From Peptococcaceae bacterium (GTDB taxonomy: Bacteria > Bacillota > Desulfitobacteriia > Desulfitobacteriales > Desulfitobacteriaceae): 58,452 nt of DNA. Positions 57,787-58,452 of this stretch are shown in pieces (positions within the stretch are counted from its first letter, which is position 1; the number at the start of each line of letters is the position of its first letter). Location of the stretch: the NCBI GenBank assembly GCA_031289815.1, contig JAITOS010000043.1, forward strand, positions 1-58,452. The letters are read 5' to 3'. Below the pieces are notes generated by a model. The model saw nothing but the letters and a program-made list of their open reading frames with translations, did no database searches and had not been told where the DNA came from. The position numbers were made by a program, and so were the translations under genes.

Positions 57787-58452
57787 CTATTCCGTGACAA
57801 ACAGGGAAGAAATCCAACTGCTTTGGGCGCTGAGCGACTGCAAAGCCACCTCCATAGCGTTAAAGCGCGTATAATACTGGGTCTGCAAGGTCGAGAAGCG
57901 GGTCGTCGCCTGCGTGATCCGATCCGTATAGCTCGTAATCGTCAGAGCCAAGCTGCTCTTCAGATCGGCGGTGGCGGTCGCCGGCGTCCCCGCGATACTC
58001 TCGATCCGGGTCATCATAGAGGCCAGCCCTTCGTACATGCGGGTGGCAATGCCCTTCTGGGTATCGCCGTCGTCCAGGCTGAACAGCTCGTTCAGGACGC
58101 CGGGATCCGCCGTCAGGGCGTTGGTCAGGCGGGTGGTGTCCAGATAGAGCTTGCCGCCCTCCTGATACGCTCCGGTCGTGATTCCGATGGAGGCGGCGGT
58201 GTTATATATCCCCTTCGCCCCGTTGACGGGATAGGAGATCGCGTTGCGCATGGCCGTCACCAGCGCGGTGATGGTACTGTCGTTGCGGAGCAGACCGCTC
58301 TGCGCCTTCGCCGTCCACATCAGAGTCTCCGAATCCGTCATATTCAGATCCGCCTTTTGGGTATCGGTCAGGGGCAGATAGTCCTTGTAGCGCGTTTCCG
58401 TTAATTTGCCGTTCAGGGTTGCCAGCAGCTCATTATAGGTATCCACCAGCTT
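57787..58452 (-). CDS. fliD: Flagellar filament cap protein FliD, C-terminal part
   Basis: About 221 C-terminal residues are visible; the reading frame stays open to the window edge, so the N-terminus lies outside. VDTYNELLATLNGKLTETRYKDYLPLTDTQKADLNMTDSETLMWTAKAQSGLLRNDSTI and the terminal AITSYTDRITQATTRFSTLQTQYYTRFNAMEVALQSLSAQSSWI match the FliD C-terminal domain. FliD caps the growing filament. Followed by fliS at a 118-nt gap. Confidence 0.92.
   Translation of the reverse strand, partial: KLVDTYNELLATLNGKLTETRYKDYLPLTDTQKADLNMTDSETLMWTAKAQSGLLRNDSTITALVTAMRNAISYPVNGAKGIYNTAASIGITTGAYQEGGKLYLDTTRLTNALTADPGVLNELFSLDDGDTQKGIATRMYEGLASMMTRIESIAGTPATATADLKSSLALTITSYTDRITQATTRFSTLQTQYYTRFNAMEVALQSLSAQSSWISSLFVTE

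Overview
The window looks like chromosomal DNA from a motile, probably anaerobic and probably spore-forming Bacillota (Clostridia or Negativicutes grade). The grounds are MecA, a PerR-type Fur protein with its operator, FliY together with CheC and CheD, a ComP-like kinase, a small Gin-like zinc protein, an 8-Fe ferredoxin and strong AGGAGG ribosome binding sites. I see no rRNA, tRNA, CRISPR array, prophage or insertion sequence. Almost all genes lie on the minus strand.

Layout, left to right. (1) 1-2.6 kb: a stand-alone FMN glutamate-synthase-like gene bracketed by two direct copies of a ~105-nt structured repeat. (2) 2.6-6.1 kb: the ribosomal/transcription cluster rpmG-secE-nusG-rplK-rplA-(L10 leader)-rplJ-rplL. 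It ends in a terminator, with no rpoBC following. (3) 6.1-18 kb: single genes and short units. These are a DUF1858 protein, a membrane protein with a degenerate GH2-like ectodomain, PerR with a PerR box, a ferredoxin, a zinc-finger miniprotein, a ComP-like kinase preceded by a 67-aa ORF, RidA, a PHP-type histidinol phosphatase, a GNAT enzyme, a Na/Pi-type transporter, a phosphodiester glycosidase and a lipoprotein polysaccharide deacetylase. (4) 18-22.4 kb: a FapA/DUF342 protein, a Gin-like protein, MecA and a small membrane protein, with an almost gene-free 0.5-kb stretch and several palindromes. (5) 22.5-58.4 kb: a near-continuous flagellar/chemotaxis superoperon on the minus strand, running from fliD (cut by the window edge) down to a lytic transglycosylase.

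The flagellar region encodes filament cap and chaperones (FliD, FliS, FliT-like), a hybrid kinase and an HD-GYP response regulator, chemotaxis proteins (CheA, CheW, CheB, CheY, CheC, CheD), rod and MS-ring (FlgC, FliE, FliF), C-ring and switch (FliG, FliM, FliY), the export ATPase complex (FliH, FliI, FliJ), the export gate (FliO/P/Q/R, FlhB, FlhA), assembly-site GTPases (FlhF, FlhG), a PilZ protein, sigma-28 (FliA), and hook and distal rod proteins (FliK, FlgD, FlgE, two FlgF/G paralogues, FlgB). Two putative sigma-28 promoters share the same 12-nt spacer. One is between fliA and fliK, the other upstream of fapA; they suggest that FliA feeds back on the hook genes and on FapA. An HD-GYP phosphodiesterase and a PilZ receptor inside the locus suggest c-di-GMP control of motility.

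The most unusual items are the structured repeat with an apparent compensatory base change, the ComP-like kinase with a small ORF ending in a near-terminal Trp, the membrane-anchored GH2-like pseudoenzyme, the recurring ATCACCWGGTGAT palindrome, the hook protein with a duplicated insert, and flgB displaced ~24 kb from flgC.
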